From Mycobacterium celatum (lineage in GTDB: Bacteria > Actinomycetota > Actinomycetes > Mycobacteriales > Mycobacteriaceae): DNA of 64,000 bases. The notes under the pieces were generated by a model that worked only from the letters and a program-made list of their open reading frames with translations, did no database searches and was not told the DNA's origin. Positions within the stretch are counted from its first letter, which is position 1. Each line of letters opens with the position of its first letter. This document shows positions 52,581-61,413 of the stretch, in pieces. Location: contig NZ_LQOM01000020.1 of NCBI RefSeq assembly GCF_002101595.1, forward strand, positions 62,001 to 126,000. Direction: 5' to 3'. The translations under genes were made by a program, and so were the position numbers.

Positions 52581-52617
52581 TATAGCAATTTCCTATACTA
52601 TCGCATAAAATGCTATA
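52581..52617. promoter_or_regulatory. AT-rich inverted repeat upstream of the AAA gene
   Basis: Seven-base arms TATAGCA (52581-52587) and TGCTATA (52611-52617) flank 23 AT-rich bases just upstream of the AAA gene start. A further TAGCAATTTCTAT copy lies at 52563, inside the coding start. It is likely an autoregulatory or promoter site; the local AT content is far above the rest of the window. Confidence 0.5.
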
Positions 52618-52744
52618 GATCCGCCTCTAGTTGGTTGGCGGCGTCCGCGGTGGGACTGAACAACGGAGGGTGGCCGGCGGTCGGAGCCCAATTAGGGCCT
52701 CGTTTAGCGGGGAGGCCTAGTGGAGAGCACGATCGGGTCCGTTC

Positions 52745-53902
52745 TCAGCCGATCCCGAAATCGATGACGCCGCGGATGATCTCGCCGCCCCGCAGGTCGG
52801 TGTAGGCGTCGTTGATGTCGTCGAGGCGGTAACGTTTGGTGATCATCTCGTCGAGCAGCAGCTGGCCGGTCTGGTACAGCCTGGCCAGCCGGACGACGTC
52901 GGCCCTCGGGTTGCAGGACCCGAACACCGTGCCAGCCAACGTCTTGTTCATCAGGATGAAGTCCTGCAGGTCGAACTTGATCGACCTCGTCAGTTGCGAC
53001 GTCATACCAGTAAGCACACAGGTCCCGCCCTTGCGGGTGAGCTTCAACGCGTGGCGCACGTCGTCGGGCGTGATCAGCGACGGCGAGACCACCACCGCGT
53101 CGGCCATCACCCCAAAGGTCAAGTCGCGCACCAGATCCAGCGCCTCGATGGCGGTCGCCGCGCTGTGGGTGGCGCCGAACCGCAGCGCTGACTTCTGCTT
53201 GAATTCCACCGGGTCGACGGCGACGATCTGCGCGGCGCCGTTGATGCGGGCGCCCTGGATGGCGCCGGTGCCGATGCCGCCGGCCCCGACCACCACGACG
53301 GTGTCGCCGCCGCGGACCCCGCCGCGGTTGACCGCCGACCCGTAACCGGTGGGAATCGCGCATGCCAACAGCGCGGCGGACACAAGCGGCAGCTCGGGAT
53401 CGATTTTGACCAGCGAATCCGCCGCAACCACGGTGTGTTCGGCGAACGCGCCGATCTTGGAGATATGCCCCAGCGACTTGCCGTCCGCGGTGTGGTGGCG
53501 AAATGTCCCGTCGGTCGGCATCCCAGGGGTCAGCGTGCCGATGCCGGCGTCGCACAGATATTCCATGCCCGTTGCGCACCAACGGCATTGCCCGCACACG
53601 GCGACGAACGAGGTCACCACATGATCGCCGGGCGCGAATTCGCTGACGCCTTTGCCGACTTCGCGGACGATGCCCGAACCCTCGTGGCCCCCGATCGTCG
53701 GGAACATGGTCGGCAGCCCGAGCGAGCGCAGCACCTCGTTGGGTGCGGACATGTCGCCCTTGAGGATGTGGTCGTCGGAGTGGCAGAGCCCGGCGGCGGC
53801 CATCTCGACGAGAACCTCGCCGGCGCGGGGCGGGTCGAGCTCGAATTCCTCGACAGACCACGGGCCTCCGACGTCGTGCAGGATCGCCGCGCGGCTTTTC
53901 AT
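52745..53902 (-). CDS. Zinc-dependent alcohol dehydrogenase, NDMA-dependent type
   Basis: This 385-residue medium-chain dehydrogenase has catalytic-zinc residues in GLCHSDDHI and GGHEGSG, structural-zinc Cys residues in CGQCRWCATGMEYLC, and the cofactor turn VVGAGGIGTGAIQGA. Length and blocks match the NDMA-dependent alcohol dehydrogenases associated with the redox cofactor mycofactocin, judged from memory. The ATG at 53902 overlaps the stop of the P450 gene (ATGA), so the alcohol formed by that P450 is its probable substrate. Mycofactocin biosynthesis genes are not in this window. Confidence 0.9.
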   Translation of the reverse strand: MKSRAAILHDVGGPWSVEEFELDPPRAGEVLVEMAAAGLCHSDDHILKGDMSAPNEVLRSLGLPTMFPTIGGHEGSGIVREVGKGVSEFAPGDHVVTSFVAVCGQCRWCATGMEYLCDAGIGTLTPGMPTDGTFRHHTADGKSLGHISKIGAFAEHTVVAADSLVKIDPELPLVSAALLACAIPTGYGSAVNRGGVRGGDTVVVVGAGGIGTGAIQGARINGAAQIVAVDPVEFKQKSALRFGATHSAATAIEALDLVRDLTFGVMADAVVVSPSLITPDDVRHALKLTRKGGTCVLTGMTSQLTRSIKFDLQDFILMNKTLAGTVFGSCNPRADVVRLARLYQTGQLLLDEMITKRYRLDDINDAYTDLRGGEIIRGVIDFGIG

Positions 53903-55095
53903 GACACCGGCGTGAACGTGACCGGCAGTTTGTTGGGGGAGCGGAACGTGAGGCCGACGATCCCGGTGTCGTCGTCGGGCGTCAGCTCCAGATTGGTGAC
54001 CCGGTCGAACAAGCTGTTCAACATGATCCGGGTTTCCAGCCGGGCCAGGTGCATGCCGAGGCACATGTGGATTCCGCCGGCAAATGCCAGATGCGCCTGC
54101 CGGGGCCGGTGGATATCGAAGGTGTTGGGATCGGTCCAGCGGCTTTCGTCGCGGTTGGCCGACCCCATGCACAAATCGACCTGCGCACCGGAAGGGATTA
54201 TCTGCCCGCCGATTTCGACGTCTTCGGTGGTGGTGCGCGGAACATTGGTCAGCGGCGTTTCGTACCGCAGTCCCTCTTCGATCGCCACAGGGATCAGGCT
54301 GCGGTCCCGGTACACCTCCGCCAACTGCTCCGGATGAGTGAGCAAGAGATACAGCAGATTGCCCGACGAGCGGTAGGTGGTCTCCAGGCCGGCGGGCAAC
54401 AACAGCCGCAGGAACGAGATGATGGCCTCGTCGGCCAGTTTCTCGCCGTCGATTTCGGCGCTGACCAGGTCGCCGATGATGTCGTCGGTGAGTTTGCGCC
54501 GTCGTTGTTCGACCTGGTCGAGGAAGTAGTCGTAGAGGTCGATCGACGCCTTGAGCCCCGCCTCGATGTCAACGGGGATCGAGATGAGGTCGAACGACAA
54601 CCGGCGGAACAAGTCGAGATCCTCGCGCGGCAGCCCGAGCAGCGTGGCCGCCACGCGGGTGGGGAATTCGAACGTCACGGCCTGGACCAAATCGGCTGCG
54701 CCGTCGTGCTTGATCTCGTCGACCAGCTGATCGCAGACCGGCCCGATCACCGCCGGTTCCCAGCGCTCCAGCGCGGTGGCGCGAAATGCCTTGGCCACCA
54801 GGTTGCGGTGATCGTGATGCTCTTTGCCGCCCATCGCCAGAATGGTGTGCCCGATGACCAGGCCGATGGTCTGGTCGTAGCCGTGCGAGCTGAACACCCG
54901 GTCGTCGCGGAAGGAGTGGAAGACGTCGTCGTAGCCGAACAACACCCATTCATCGCTGGGTTTGAGTTCGTCCGGTAGTTGCGACTGGTCGGTGAGCGAA
55001 CCATGCCAGACCGGTTCGGTGCGCCGCTTGTATTCGAAGAACGGATACGGGCTGGTTTGCCCGGTGAAGTCGAGCGTGACGGTGCTGATTGCCAT
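53899..55095 (-). CDS. Cytochrome P450
   Basis: This 398-residue P450 starts at the ATG at 55095, with AGGAAGG seven bases upstream; a slightly longer frame is rejected. The I-helix region is LLLPAGLETTYRSSGNL, ExxR is in IEEGLRYET, and Cys345 in FAGGIHMCLG ligates the haem. It is a close paralogue of the P450 at 35171-36379. It leads a two-gene operon with the NDMA-type alcohol dehydrogenase, a pairing that suggests hydroxylation followed by oxidation to an aldehyde or ketone. An AT-rich stretch with two TAGCAA boxes lies upstream at 55133-55160. Confidence 0.92.
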   Translation of the reverse strand: MAISTVTLDFTGQTSPYPFFEYKRRTEPVWHGSLTDQSQLPDELKPSDEWVLFGYDDVFHSFRDDRVFSSHGYDQTIGLVIGHTILAMGGKEHHDHRNLVAKAFRATALERWEPAVIGPVCDQLVDEIKHDGAADLVQAVTFEFPTRVAATLLGLPREDLDLFRRLSFDLISIPVDIEAGLKASIDLYDYFLDQVEQRRRKLTDDIIGDLVSAEIDGEKLADEAIISFLRLLLPAGLETTYRSSGNLLYLLLTHPEQLAEVYRDRSLIPVAIEEGLRYETPLTNVPRTTTEDVEIGGQIIPSGAQVDLCMGSANRDESRWTDPNTFDIHRPRQAHLAFAGGIHMCLGMHLARLETRIMLNSLFDRVTNLELTPDDDTGIVGLTFRSPNKLPVTFTPVS

Positions 55096-55248
55096 CAGCA
55101 TCCTTCCTGAGCAGCCGGGGCCGGGAACTGAATATAGCAATCATAGTATAAATAGCAACGCAGCCCAACGACGGCTGTGCTGCCTGCAGCACAAGAAAGC
55201 CCCAGCCGCCGAAGTCCTTGCCGCGCCAGGGGATTCAGAGTTGGCTTA

Positions 55249-55869
55249 TTAGACTGGTTCGAATTTCGTGATCAGCCACGTGTTGTCGACTTTGGTCATC
55301 GACACCAGCACGCTGCTGGCCGCCATGGCCGGGTCGGGCCGGTCCTTGCTGACCGTGCTCTGGTTGACGAAGACCAGCACGACCGCCGAGTTCGGGTGCA
55401 TTTCCGTCACCGCGGCCTGTACCACCTGGGCGGTGGTGGTCACCGCCTTCTCCTTGGCCGCGGGAGTCACGATCTGCCGGGTGAACTCGTCGTAGTAGTT
55501 CAGGAAGTCGCCGGTGAGGTGTGACTTGGCGGCCGCGAAATCCTGGTCGAGCGTTTCGGGTTTGTAGGTCAGCAGCGCGACGGTGCCGTCCTTTGCGGCG
55601 TTGACCGCCGCCTGCGCGGCGGCGTGGTCGGTCTGCTGGTCGGGCCGGTACTGCTTGAAATACACCCATGCCGCCAACCCGGCGGAGGCCAGCAGTAACA
55701 GCACCAACACGACCGGAACGACCTTGAGCCGCAGCGTGATCTTCCCGCGAGTGGTCTTCGGCGGTGCTTGCTCCACGTCGGTGGCTTTGTCGATCTCCAC
55801 GCCTTCGGTGGCCTCGACGTCACGCGTCTCGTCGGCGTTTTCCGTCTCCGCCTTGTCGTCCACGTTCAC
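55249..55869 (-). CDS. Mce-associated membrane protein (Mas-like)
   Basis: This 206-residue protein has an acidic N-terminal tail of about 45 residues, a single membrane helix ([20 protein letters not shown], about residues 50-70) and an extracytoplasmic domain with the NTF2-like fold common to Mce-associated proteins ([20 protein letters not shown]). Its GTG start overlaps the stop of the upstream Mas gene (GTGA). Mas proteins stabilise Mce lipid importers; no mce or yrbE gene is in the window. They might support an Mce system encoded elsewhere that takes up the substrate. Confidence 0.88.
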   Translation of the reverse strand: MNVDDKAETENADETRDVEATEGVEIDKATDVEQAPPKTTRGKITLRLKVVPVVLVLLLLASAGLAAWVYFKQYRPDQQTDHAAAQAAVNAAKDGTVALLTYKPETLDQDFAAAKSHLTGDFLNYYDEFTRQIVTPAAKEKAVTTTAQVVQAAVTEMHPNSAVVLVFVNQSTVSKDRPDPAMAASSVLVSMTKVDNTWLITKFEPV

Positions 55870-56627
55870 AACACGAACTCGACTTTCGACATCTTGATCT
55901 GATCGCCGTCCCGGGACACGGTGACGCGTAACCGGAACGACCGCGGTTCTTCTTTGGCGCCAGCGGCATTGGTGACGCGTTCGTTGGCCAGCACCAGGAC
56001 GACGGCGGAATCCTTGCCCGTCGATTCGATCCCGGTTGTCTTCGCCGAACCTTCGGTGACGACCTTGGACTGCTCGACGACCGAGGTGAAATCGGCTGCG
56101 CGCTTTTGAAAGTCGTCGCGGAATTCGCCGGTGGAGCTGTCGATGACCCGCTGGACGTCCTCCTTGGCCTTGTGGAAGTCGAGCGACATCATGTTGACCA
56201 CGCCCTGCCGGGCCGCCGCCACAAACGCCGCATCGCGCTGCCGTTGCTGATCAACGGTGTGGTGGTGCCACAGCATGTATCCGCTGGCGCCGAGCAGAGC
56301 GCAGATCGCGAGGATCGCTGCGACAGCCAGCGTCCTGGCTGCGATGCGCGCCCACCGTCGGGGCGGCGCTGTGGCGGTGGGCGACTCGGCTGGTTCGGTC
56401 GGCTCAGGGCTAACCTCGTCGGTCTCGGTGGTCTCGTTCTCGGTGTCCTCGGCTGGTGCTTTGGCTTCAGCTTCGGCCTCTCGGCGCAGTCGAATGGCCC
56501 GCGCCCGGGCGCGGGCCGCGGCGGCCAGCGCTTCGGCCTCGGCGGCTTCGGCCTCGGCCTGCTCGGCCAGCGCGAGGGCGTCCTCTTTCGTCTTGGCGTC
56601 GTCGGGCCGGTCTGCGGTGTCAGCCAC
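55866..56627 (-). CDS. Mce-associated membrane protein (Mas-like)
   Basis: This 253-residue protein has a long N-terminal Ala/Glu/Arg-rich region (about residues 15-95) likely to form a coiled coil, a membrane helix ([20 protein letters not shown], near 105-125) and an extracytoplasmic NTF2-like domain with [14 protein letters not shown] and [13 protein letters not shown]. It is translated with the downstream Mas gene through a GTGA overlap. The low-complexity tail is typical of Mas proteins. It is divergent from the acyl-CoA dehydrogenase pair at 56761. Confidence 0.88.
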   Translation of the reverse strand: MADTADRPDDAKTKEDALALAEQAEAEAAEAEALAAAARARARAIRLRREAEAEAKAPAEDTENETTETDEVSPEPTEPAESPTATAPPRRWARIAARTLAVAAILAICALLGASGYMLWHHHTVDQQRQRDAAFVAAARQGVVNMMSLDFHKAKEDVQRVIDSSTGEFRDDFQKRAADFTSVVEQSKVVTEGSAKTTGIESTGKDSAVVLVLANERVTNAAGAKEEPRSFRLRVTVSRDGDQIKMSKVEFVL

Positions 56628-56760
56628 GGCCGGCCCACCTTGTCAACGTCATTATCGACTGAACTCCGGTATCTCTTACGGTATTGCTCATTGCTACCAT
56701 CGGGGGACCAGCGAACCCCCGACTGGGACCGATCGGCGAAGGAAGGCCGTAGCCAGGACC

Positions 56761-57894
56761 ATGACTGCCGTCGACTCCCCCGAAAAGATACTCTTTGCCT
56801 CCACCACCCAAGCATTTCTCCAAAAAGAGGTGCCGCTGAGCCGGGTGCGTGAGCTGCATGCCGCGGGTATCTCGTTCGACCGAGACTGGTGGCGGCGCGC
56901 CGCCGAGCTGGGCTGGACGGGCCTGCTGGTTCCCGAGGAACTGGGCGGGGGCAGCGTCTCCGGCGACGGCGTCGCGGATCTGGCCATGGTCGCCGAGCTG
57001 CTCGGCAAGACCGTCGCTCCGGGCCCTCTCTATCCGGTCAGCGTCGTGCTGGCCGGGCTGGTGGATTGCGCCGAGCCGGAAACCCATGCGGCGACGATCG
57101 AATCGCTGATTGCCGGACAGACTGTGGCGTCCTGGGCCGTCTATGAGCCGGGTCAGGGCTGGGCGCCGCACCAGCCGTCGGTGACCGCCACCGCGACCGG
57201 CTGGGGTTACCGCATCGACGGTGTCAAGGACCGCGTGGAGGCGGGCGCCCAGAGCGACCTGTTGTTGGTGGTGGCGCGCGGCGACGACGGTGTACGTCAG
57301 TTCCTGGTGCCGACCGATGCGCCCGGGGTGAGCGTCGAGCCGCAGCAGTCGATCGATTTGGTCAAGCAGTACGCCCGGGTGCGATTCGACGGGGTGCAGG
57401 TTGAGGCCGCGGTCGGCAGCGCTGCCGAGACCGCCGCGCTGATCGAGCGGCAAAGCCAGATCGCGCAGGTGCTGCAGTGCGCCGAAGTGGTGGGGATCCT
57501 GCAGACGGTGTTCGACTTCACCGTGCAGTGGGCGCTGGACCGGCACACCTTCGGCCGTCCGCTGGCGTCGTATCAAGCGCTCAAACATCGCTTCGCCGAT
57601 ATGAAGATGTGGTTGGAGGCGTGCCGGGCGACGACGGGTGCGGCGGTCGCCGACATCGCAGCTCGCTCACCCGAAGCCGGGTTGTCGGCCAGCATCGCCA
57701 AGTCCTACGTGGGGGAGATGTCGCCACAGATTGTGCAGGGTTGTGTGCAGATGCACGGCGGGATCGGCGTGACCTGGGAGCACGACCTGCACCTGTATCT
57801 GCGTCGAGTTGCGTTGTACCGCTCCATGTTCGGCACACCCGAAGAGCACAACCTGGCGGTGTACGCCTGGAAGGAAGCCGCGAGGTCGGCGTGA
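56761..57894 (+). CDS. Acyl-CoA dehydrogenase, partner 1
   Basis: This 377-residue acyl-CoA dehydrogenase-fold protein has the N-terminal block LGWTGLLVPEELGGGSVSG and the C-terminal QMHGGIGVTWEHDLHLYLRR, a form typical of the smaller, often non-catalytic partner; the usual catalytic GTSE block is replaced by FGTPEEHN. Start is the ATG at 56761; a longer open frame upstream is a shadow of the Mas gene. It overlaps the next dehydrogenase gene (TGATG), so a heteromeric enzyme is likely. Confidence 0.88.
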   Translation: MTAVDSPEKILFASTTQAFLQKEVPLSRVRELHAAGISFDRDWWRRAAELGWTGLLVPEELGGGSVSGDGVADLAMVAELLGKTVAPGPLYPVSVVLAGLVDCAEPETHAATIESLIAGQTVASWAVYEPGQGWAPHQPSVTATATGWGYRIDGVKDRVEAGAQSDLLLVVARGDDGVRQFLVPTDAPGVSVEPQQSIDLVKQYARVRFDGVQVEAAVGSAAETAALIERQSQIAQVLQCAEVVGILQTVFDFTVQWALDRHTFGRPLASYQALKHRFADMKMWLEACRATTGAAVADIAARSPEAGLSASIAKSYVGEMSPQIVQGCVQMHGGIGVTWEHDLHLYLRRVALYRSMFGTPEEHNLAVYAWKEAARSA

Positions 57895-59111
57895 TGGCCG
57901 AGTCCGTCGAGCAGTTCCGCGCCCGGGCCCGGGTTTGGCTGGCCGAGAACATGCCGCGCATCGACCCGGCCGCCCCGCCGGCCGCGCATCGCGACGACGA
58001 GCGCTCGTGGCAGCGAGCCCGGGAACTGCAAAAGCGGCTCTACGACGGCGGTTTCGCCGGTATCTGCTTTCCCCGCGAATACGGTGGGCTGGGTCTGGAT
58101 TACGAGTATCAGAAGGCGTTCGACGAGGAAAGCGCTAATTACGAGATGCCGCTGATCCTCAACACGCCGACGTTCACGATCTGTTGCGCGACGCTGCTCG
58201 ACACCGGCAGCGAGGAGCAGAAGAAGCAACACATCGCGGCGGCGCTGCGCGGCGACGAGGTGCTGGTGCAGCTGTTGAGTGAACCCAGCGGGGGATCGGA
58301 CTTGGCCGGTGTGCTCACCCGCGCCGACCGCAAGGGCGATCGCTGGGTGATCAACGGCGCAAAGACGTGGAGCACCAGTGCCTTTGCCGCCGACTACGGG
58401 TTGTGTCTGGCCCGCACTGACTGGGATGTGCCCAAGCACGACGGGCTGACGATGTTCTTGGTCCCGATCGTTCATCCCGGAATCACGTTGCGGCGCATCA
58501 CTCAACTCAACGGCTCGACGGAGTTCTGCGAAGAGTTCCTCGACAACGTGGACGTCGGCGACGACGCGGTGGTCGGCGAGGTCAACAAGGGGTGGGCGGT
58601 GGCGTCGCGCCAGCTCTACCATGAGCGCCGCGCGGTGGGGCAGAGCTCCGAATTCGCCAGCGGCACAGGCAGTGAGGGGGGCCGCTCGACGCCGGTGGAC
58701 TATGTCGCGCTGGTCGAGAAGACCGGGCAGGCCGACAACGAGAGGGTGCGGGAGATGGCCGGCCGGGTGCTGGTGCACCGCGCGGTCAGCGACCAGCTGT
58801 CCGACCACGTCTACCGCAGTGTGCGTGACGGCGCCCTTCCGCCGGCGGGCGGCACGCTGATTCGGCTTTTCCACGCCGAAACCGTGACGTTGGATATGGA
58901 CACCGGCTTGGCGATCACCGGATCGACCGGGGTGGTCGGCGAGCCGGGGGAGGGCCTGGAGACCGGGTTGCGCTATCTGGCACGGCAGACGGTCTGCCTG
59001 GGCGGCGGCACAACGGAGATGGCGCGCAACGTGATTGGCGAGCGGGTGCTGAACTTCCCGCGCGAGTACGCCGCCGAACGCGGCGTGCCGTTCAAAGACG
59101 TCCACCGCTGA
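57894..59111 (+). CDS. Acyl-CoA dehydrogenase, partner 2
   Basis: This 405-residue acyl-CoA dehydrogenase has the FAD/substrate block LLSEPSGGSDLAGVLTR near residue 125, WSTSAFAADYGL, and the C-terminal LGGGTTEMARNVIGERVL, where the Glu of GTTE is the likely catalytic base. It is translated with partner 1 through a TGATG overlap, which fits an alpha-beta type dehydrogenase like the pair at 30482-32714. The two pairs are not closely similar and may act at different steps. No operator of the 19-bp family lies upstream. Confidence 0.9.
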   Translation: MAESVEQFRARARVWLAENMPRIDPAAPPAAHRDDERSWQRARELQKRLYDGGFAGICFPREYGGLGLDYEYQKAFDEESANYEMPLILNTPTFTICCATLLDTGSEEQKKQHIAAALRGDEVLVQLLSEPSGGSDLAGVLTRADRKGDRWVINGAKTWSTSAFAADYGLCLARTDWDVPKHDGLTMFLVPIVHPGITLRRITQLNGSTEFCEEFLDNVDVGDDAVVGEVNKGWAVASRQLYHERRAVGQSSEFASGTGSEGGRSTPVDYVALVEKTGQADNERVREMAGRVLVHRAVSDQLSDHVYRSVRDGALPPAGGTLIRLFHAETVTLDMDTGLAITGSTGVVGEPGEGLETGLRYLARQTVCLGGGTTEMARNVIGERVLNFPREYAAERGVPFKDVHR

Positions 59112-59259
59112 GCAGACGCACAGCCCCAATTTCGTGAACTGGCGATTTTGCGCTGCTGGTGCAGGTAGCTAGCCGCTTTTGCGGTGGAATTCACCCGCAA
59201 CCTTAGCGCGCTGGCCAAAACTGTTTTGCGGTGACCCGCGGCAGGTAGGGTCAGCGTCG

Positions 59260-60084
59260 ATGAGCCTCGCCAAGCTAACCCCTAGCCTGACCGGTGTTTC
59301 CGAGACCGCGCTTCTGACGCTGCATGCGCGCGCCGGGGAGGCTCGCCGCGCCGACGCCGTCATCGACGACCCACTCGCCATCTCGCTGGCAGACTCGATC
59401 GACTTCGATTTCGCAAAGTTCGGCCGGCCCCACCAGGGCATGGCGCTGCGCGCATTGGCCTTCGACATCCACACCCGCAGCTACCTCGAGCAGCATCCTT
59501 CGGCCACGGTGGTGGCGCTGGCCGAGGGCTTGCAAACCAGTTTCTGGCGTTTAGACACCGCCGTCCCCGATGGGCAATTCCGTTGGCTGACAGTCGATTT
59601 GCCACCGGTGGTCGACCTTCGCGCGCGGCTGCTGCCGCAATCATCTCGGATATCGGTGTGCGCCCAGTCGGCGTTGGACTACAGCTGGGCAGACCGCGTC
59701 GACGCGTCCAGCGGAGTGTTCATCACCGCCGAGGGCCTGCTGATGTACCTGCAACCCGATGACGCGCTGGCACTGATCGGGGAGTGCGCCAAGAGGTTTC
59801 CCGGCGGCCAGATGATGTTCGACCTGACTCCGGCGGCGTTCTCATGGTTTAGCCGGCGCGGGCATTGGAGCTCGTTGCGCTACAAGATGCCGCCGATGCC
59901 GTTCAGCATGTCGGTCAGAGAGGCCGCGGACCTGGTCAACACGGTGCCGGGAGTCCGTGCGGTGCGCGATGTGCATTCGCCGCCGGGCCGCGGGCGCGTG
60001 TTCAACTCACTGGCGTCAATGTCATATCGGATTCGTGCCCTGGCCGCACTGCGTCCAACGCTGACGTTACTGGAGTTCGGCTAA
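59260..60084 (+). CDS. Class I SAM-dependent methyltransferase, PPM1/LCMT-like
   Basis: This 274-residue protein belongs to the mycobacterial family of putative S-adenosylmethionine-dependent methyltransferases related to leucine carboxyl methyltransferases. The motif I region reads VVALAEGLQTSFWRLD, in which the usual GAGLDTR is changed to AEGLQTS, so SAM binding may be altered. The acidic motif in WLTVDLPPVVDLR and the motif TAEGLLMYLQPDD are clear. The start at 59260 follows a GGTAGGG; a longer frame is rejected for lack of conservation. Substrate unknown. Confidence 0.85.
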   Translation: MSLAKLTPSLTGVSETALLTLHARAGEARRADAVIDDPLAISLADSIDFDFAKFGRPHQGMALRALAFDIHTRSYLEQHPSATVVALAEGLQTSFWRLDTAVPDGQFRWLTVDLPPVVDLRARLLPQSSRISVCAQSALDYSWADRVDASSGVFITAEGLLMYLQPDDALALIGECAKRFPGGQMMFDLTPAAFSWFSRRGHWSSLRYKMPPMPFSMSVREAADLVNTVPGVRAVRDVHSPPGRGRVFNSLASMSYRIRALAALRPTLTLLEFG

Positions 60085-60136
60085 GCGTCATGCCGGTTGA
60101 AGCGTCGTTTGACGGGCTCCGCCGGTACGGCAATCC

Positions 60137-61330
60137 TTAGGCGCTGACTGGTTTGGCGACCTTCATCAACTCCATCATGTTGCCGCCCATGATCTTTTCC
60201 ACGTCGTCCTGATCGAGGTCGGTGAGCTCGTCGACGAAGGTGAGCGGGTCGGCCAGGCCTTCGGGGTGCGGCCAGTCCGAACCGAACACCACCCGATCGG
60301 AGCCCACCATGTTGACGATCTCGGCGAACCGGTCCTCCCAGAACGGGCTGATGTAGATGCACCGCTTGAACGCCTCGATGGGATCCTCGCTGAACGCGTT
60401 GGGCATCTTCTTGTAGACACCCTTGAGTGCCTTGAACAGGTGCGGCACCCACTCGGCGCCGTTCTCGATGGACAGGATCCGCAGCTCCGGATTGCGGGAC
60501 AGCGCGCCGTGACAGATCAACGCGCCCAGCGCGTCCTCGATGGGGCGGTGGCCGATCACCAGCATCCGGAACGCGGTCGGCCTGAACGGCAGGAACTCGT
60601 CGCCGGGTTCCCATGCGTTGGCGAATTCGGCGTACCCGCTGTCGGATGCGTGCATCGACACAGGGATGCCGGCCTTGATGCAGGCCTGCCAGAACGGATC
60701 GAACTCCTCCAATCCGAACGAGCGGGTGCCCTTGTAGCCTGGCACCGGCGCGGGACGGACCAGCACCGTGCGCGCGCCGCGCTCCAGACACCACTCGAGT
60801 TCTTCCAGGGCCCGCTCGACGATGGGCAGTGTGATCACCGGGGTGGCGAAGATGCGGTCCTTGTAGTTGAACGACCACGTCTCGTACATCCATTGGTTGA
60901 GCGCGTGGATGACGTCGTGGGTCATCTCCGGGTCGTCCTTCATGCGTTCTTCGACCAGGCTGGCCAGCGTCGGGAACATCAGCGCGTAGTCGACGCCGAG
61001 TTCGTCCATGACCTCCAGCCGCGGACCGGGCTCGCGGAAGGCGGGAATCGCCTTCATCGGCTCGCCCATGATCTCGCGGAAGCTCTTGCCGCCGCTCCCG
61101 TGCCGGAAGTACTCCTCCTGGGCGCCGGGACGGGCCACCACTTCGAAGGTGGGGTTGGGGATGTAGTCGCTGATGTGGCCGCGGACCACGATCTTGGTGC
61201 GACCGCGGACCTGCACGTAGTCGATGACGTGCTTGCGGTTGTCCGGCAAGAACTTGGTCAGCGCCTCCTGCGGCTCGTACATGTGGTTGTCAGCGTCGAA
61301 CACCGGAAAGGACAGTTCGCGAGACGGCAT
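60137..61330 (-). CDS. Amidohydrolase-family (amidohydrolase 2) metalloenzyme
   Basis: This 397-residue TIM-barrel enzyme is a clear paralogue of the one at 26824-28026. Metal motifs are DADNHMYEP (Asp14, His16), VSMHASDSG and FGSDWPHPEG. The segment VLVRPAPVPGYKG is shared with its paralogue. A 19-bp perfect palindrome lies 30 bp upstream of the start (61360-61378), followed by the gene of a TetR-thioesterase fusion. The regulator probably controls this enzyme directly, and its hotdog domain hints that the inducer is an acyl-CoA of the same pathway. Confidence 0.9.
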   Translation of the reverse strand: MPSRELSFPVFDADNHMYEPQEALTKFLPDNRKHVIDYVQVRGRTKIVVRGHISDYIPNPTFEVVARPGAQEEYFRHGSGGKSFREIMGEPMKAIPAFREPGPRLEVMDELGVDYALMFPTLASLVEERMKDDPEMTHDVIHALNQWMYETWSFNYKDRIFATPVITLPIVERALEELEWCLERGARTVLVRPAPVPGYKGTRSFGLEEFDPFWQACIKAGIPVSMHASDSGYAEFANAWEPGDEFLPFRPTAFRMLVIGHRPIEDALGALICHGALSRNPELRILSIENGAEWVPHLFKALKGVYKKMPNAFSEDPIEAFKRCIYISPFWEDRFAEIVNMVGSDRVVFGSDWPHPEGLADPLTFVDELTDLDQDDVEKIMGGNMMELMKVAKPVSA

Positions 61331-61359
61331 GGCGACTCCTTGCAGTGGTGGTCCAGGGT

Positions 61360-61378
61360 AGTGGTAATGACATTACCA
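61360..61378. promoter_or_regulatory. 19-bp perfect palindrome (GTGGTAATGACATTACCAC)
   Basis: Nine-base arms flank one central base. It differs in sequence from the nine TACTGTA repeats, which points to a different regulator, most simply the TetR-thioesterase protein encoded just upstream. Position 30 bp before the amidohydrolase start fits an operator. A second, weaker stretch, CCGTAATGCGTAATA, follows at 61385. Confidence 0.7.
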
Positions 61379-61413
61379 CCGTGATCCGTAATGCGTAATA
61401 GGCGGCGGCGCAT

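Noticed and set aside
56676..56698. TACGGTATTGCT... stretch upstream of the FadE pair, as a tenth regulon operator
   Set aside because: Only the left half resembles the consensus; the right half matches at too few bases.
60085..60136. Hairpin terminator between the methyltransferase and the amidohydrolase
   Set aside because: Only a four-base stem (CGTC/GACG) could be formed.
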